From the NCBI RefSeq assembly GCF_000526915.1, contig NZ_JAGZ01000002.1:372001-436000 (forward strand): a stretch of DNA of 64,000 nt, given 5' to 3'. Positions 61,881-64,000 of this stretch are shown here, in pieces. This DNA comes from Mycobacterium genavense ATCC 51234. GTDB taxonomy: Bacteria > Actinomycetota > Actinomycetes > Mycobacteriales > Mycobacteriaceae. The translations under genes were made by a program, and so were the position numbers. The notes beneath the pieces are model-generated. The model worked only from the letters and a program-made list of their open reading frames with translations, ran no database searches and was not told where the DNA came from. The first letter of the stretch is position 1. Each line of letters starts with the position of its first letter.

Positions 61881-63507
61881 ATGCCATCTCCCCTACAGCA
61901 GGCTCGCGGCGTCTTGGGCGTCCTGGCGACGCTGCGCCGGGCCCGGATGATCGCGCCGATGCGGCCCGACCGCTACCTCAGGATGGCCGCGGCGATGCGT
62001 CGCGAAGGCATGGGCATGACGGTCGGTTTCGCCGGCGCCGCGCAGCGCTGCCCGGATCGCCCCGCCCTGATCGACGAACTCGGCGTGCTGACCTGGCGGC
62101 AGCTCGACGAGCGGATCAACGCGCTGGCGGCCGCGCTGCAGCGGTTGCCGTCGGGACAGCCGAAGGTGATCGGAATCATGTGCCGCAATCACCGCGGCTT
62201 CGTCGAGGCGGTGGTGGCGGCCAGCCGGATCGGCTTCGACGTGGTACTGCTGAACACGTCGTTCGCCGGGCCGGCGATGGCCGAGGTGGTCAACCGCGAG
62301 GGCGTGGACGCCGCCATCTACGACGAGGAGTTCACCGAGACGGTGGACCGCGCGCTGGCCGACAAGCCGGACGCCACCCGCATCGTAGCCTGGACCGAGG
62401 GACCGCACGAGCTGACCGTGGAGCAGCTGATCACCTCGCATGCCGGAGGACGGCCGCAGCGCACCGGCGGCAAGGGCAAGATGATCCTGCTGACCTCCGG
62501 GACGACCGGAAGCCCCAAGGGCGCCAAGCAGTCCGGCGGTGGCACCGGCATCGGGACGCTCAAGGCGATTCTGGATCGCACGCCGTGGCGGGCGGAGGAG
62601 ACGATCGTGATCGTGGCGCCGATGTTGCACGCCTGGGGCTTCTCAGCTGATCTTCGCCGCCTCGATGGCCTGCACGATCGTCACCCGGCGCAAGTTCGAC
62701 CCGAAAGCGACGCTCGAGCTCGTCGACCGGCACCGGGCGACCGGGCTGGCGGTGGTGCCGGTGATGTTCGACCGCATCATGGACCTGCCCGACGAAGTAC
62801 GAAACCGCTACAGCGGCAAGTCATTACGGTTCGCCGCGGCGTCGGGTTCGCGGATGCGGCCCGACGTCGTCACCGCGTTCATGGATCAGTTCGGCGACGT
62901 GATCTACAACAACTACGACGCGACCGAGGCGGGCATGATCGCCACGGCCACGCCGGCGGACCTGCGCGCCGCCCCCGACACCACGGGCAAGCCGGCCGGC
63001 GGCACCGAGATCCGGATCCTGGACCCGGAATTCAACGAGATGCCCACCGGCGAGGTCGGCACCATCTCCGTCCGCAACGACACCCAGTTCGACGGGTACA
63101 CCTCCGGCACGACCAAAGATTTCCACGCCGGGTTCATGTCCTCGGGCGACGTCGGCTATCTCGACGAGGCCGGCCGCTTGTTCGTCGTCGGCCGCGACGA
63201 CGAGATGATCGTCTCCGGCGGCGAGAACGTCTACCCGATCGAGGTGGAGAAGACGCTGGCCGCGCACCCGGACGTCGCCGAGGCCGCGGTGATCGGCGTG
63301 GACGACGAACAGTACGGCCAGCGACTGGCGGCGTTCGTGGTGCTGACGCCCGGCGCCACCGCCACGCCCGACTCGCTCAAGAAACACGTCCGCGACAACC
63401 TCGCCAATTACAAAGTGCCGCGCGAGATCTCAGTTCTCGACGAGCTGCCTCGCAGCAGCACCGGCAAGATCCTGCGCGCCGAGTTGCAAGCACGGGTGAA
63501 CGGCTGA
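61881..63507 (+). pseudogene. fadD12: Fatty-acid-CoA/AMP ligase, frameshifted in the middle
   Basis: From ATG 61881 the N-half shows the AMP-binding motif LTSGTTGSPKGAK (about 200-212) and ends at APMLHAWGFS. Near 62645 two bases are missing (TTCTC[GC]AGCTG). The C-half, in another frame, begins QLIFAASMACTIV and runs to 63507 with NYDATEAG, VGRDDEMIVSGGENVYP and STGKILR. The 1627-bp span agrees with loss of two bases. The original frame stays open across the whole C-half and runs in frame into lipO, so a chimeric reading frame of over 2 kb exists. Confidence 0.82.
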
Positions 63508-64000
63508 TGCGCCGGCGCAGGCCGTTGTTACGCGCGGCAATCGAATTGGCCAACGCCGCCAACGGATTACGGCCGCTGGCCCGCAAAGGCTACAGCACCG
63601 TGCTGGTGTTCTGGTTCGGCTGGCCGCCCTCGGAAGTGCCCGGCCTGTACTTCGCCGGCTCGCTGGCCGACGTCCTGCGTCGCGGCCGCCGCGGCGACTT
63701 CGCCGGGCGCCGGGGCAAGGCGGCGCTAGCCCTGACGGCGGCGTCGTGGGCGATCCTGGCGGTGATCCGCCGTCGCAACGTCACCACCCCGGGCCCGGTG
63801 CTGGAGGCGGGTCTGCGCGAACAGCTGGGACCCGACTATCGCGAGGCGGTGGCCGCACTGCCGCAGACCGACCCGGAGCGCCGCGGACGGCTCAGCCTGC
63901 CGCTGGGAATCACCGTGGCCCGACGGCACTATGTGGAGAAGACCAATGTCGTGTCCTACGGGCCGCACCGCGCCAACCGGGCCGACATCTGGCGGCGCCG
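63507..64000 (+). CDS. lipO: LipO-like alpha/beta hydrolase, 5' part only
   Basis: 164 codons are in the window and the frame is open to the edge. The N-terminal region (LLRAAIELANAANGLRPLARKGYSTVLVFWFGWPPSEVPG, described here by its first and last segments) matches the lead of Rv1426c-type esterases. The oxyanion HGG motif and catalytic triad should lie beyond the window. ATG shares a base with the fadD12 TGA (TGATG), so it is in the plsC-fadD12-lipO operon. Whether it is intact cannot be judged. Confidence 0.75.
   Translation, partial: MRRRRPLLRAAIELANAANGLRPLARKGYSTVLVFWFGWPPSEVPGLYFAGSLADVLRRGRRGDFAGRRGKAALALTAASWAILAVIRRRNVTTPGPVLEAGLREQLGPDYREAVAALPQTDPERRGRLSLPLGITVARRHYVEKTNVVSYGPHRANRADIWRR

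Overview
This window is chromosomal DNA of a high-GC, slow-growing mycobacterium. The evidence is the gene order, which follows M. tuberculosis Rv1492 back to about Rv1426 in inverted orientation. Other evidence is an inhA/fabG1 operon with its well-known leader, an intein-containing SufB, a PPE protein, many GTG/TTG starts and ATGA/GTGA gene overlaps. The gene content (membrane trypsin-like protease, YihY protein and ppc beside secG) and the many fresh gene lesions would suit a Mycobacterium avium complex-like organism under reductive evolution, for example M. lepraemurium. That species assignment is inference; H37Rv locus names and family lengths are from memory.

Layout. 1-4156: partial mutA, a TVP38-type membrane protein, a membrane-anchored S1 protease and a Pro-rich membrane protein. 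4318-9500: SPFH/NfeD pair, a conserved unknown, hemH, inhA and fabG1. 9585-10667: an AbiEi/DUF559-like gene with an N-terminal frameshift, bracketed by two copies of a palindromic repeat. 10668-16909: VWA protein, DUF58 protein, moxR1, ripB, ripA and an Rv1476-like membrane protein (cell wall/chaperone block). 17030-20554: acn and its TetR repressor with an AcnR-type operator. 20551-26569: small HTH protein, ABC-F ATPase, then a decayed block (echA12, thioredoxin, fadE15) and a YihY/BrkB protein. 26626-34071: the complete suf operon (sufR-B-D-C-S-U-Rv1466) with intein and operator. 34181-41890: mptB, an ABC transporter pair, ctaA, a broken Rv1455-like gene, qor, a secreted Cys-rich protein and ctaB. 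42165-48645: tkt-tal-zwf2-opcA-pgl pentose phosphate operon closed by hairpins. 48653-52456: a decayed PPE/beta-repeat gene, a gene remnant, a coiled-coil-type protein and a DUF4239 protein. 52583-58813: decayed ppc, then secG, tpiA, pgk and gap. 58980-64000: a hypothetical gene, broken PucR-type regulator, broken acyltransferase, broken fadD12 and partial lipO.

The main observation is selective decay. About ten reading frames carry frameshifts, deletions or nonsense codons: AbiEi-like, echA12, thioredoxin, fadE15, the Rv1455-like gene, PPE, ppc, PucR, plsC-like and fadD12. Mycolate, haem, Fe-S, cell-division, glycolysis and pentose phosphate genes are all intact. That bias argues for real pseudogenisation rather than random base-calling error, but raw reads are needed to settle it. 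Regulatory sites visible by eye include an exact match to the AcnR motif before acn, an ACACT-N5-TGTGA repeat over the sufR start, the conserved fabG1 leader around -8/-15, and several -10 hexamers placed for leaderless transcription. No tRNA, rRNA, CRISPR array, insertion sequence or phage gene was seen.
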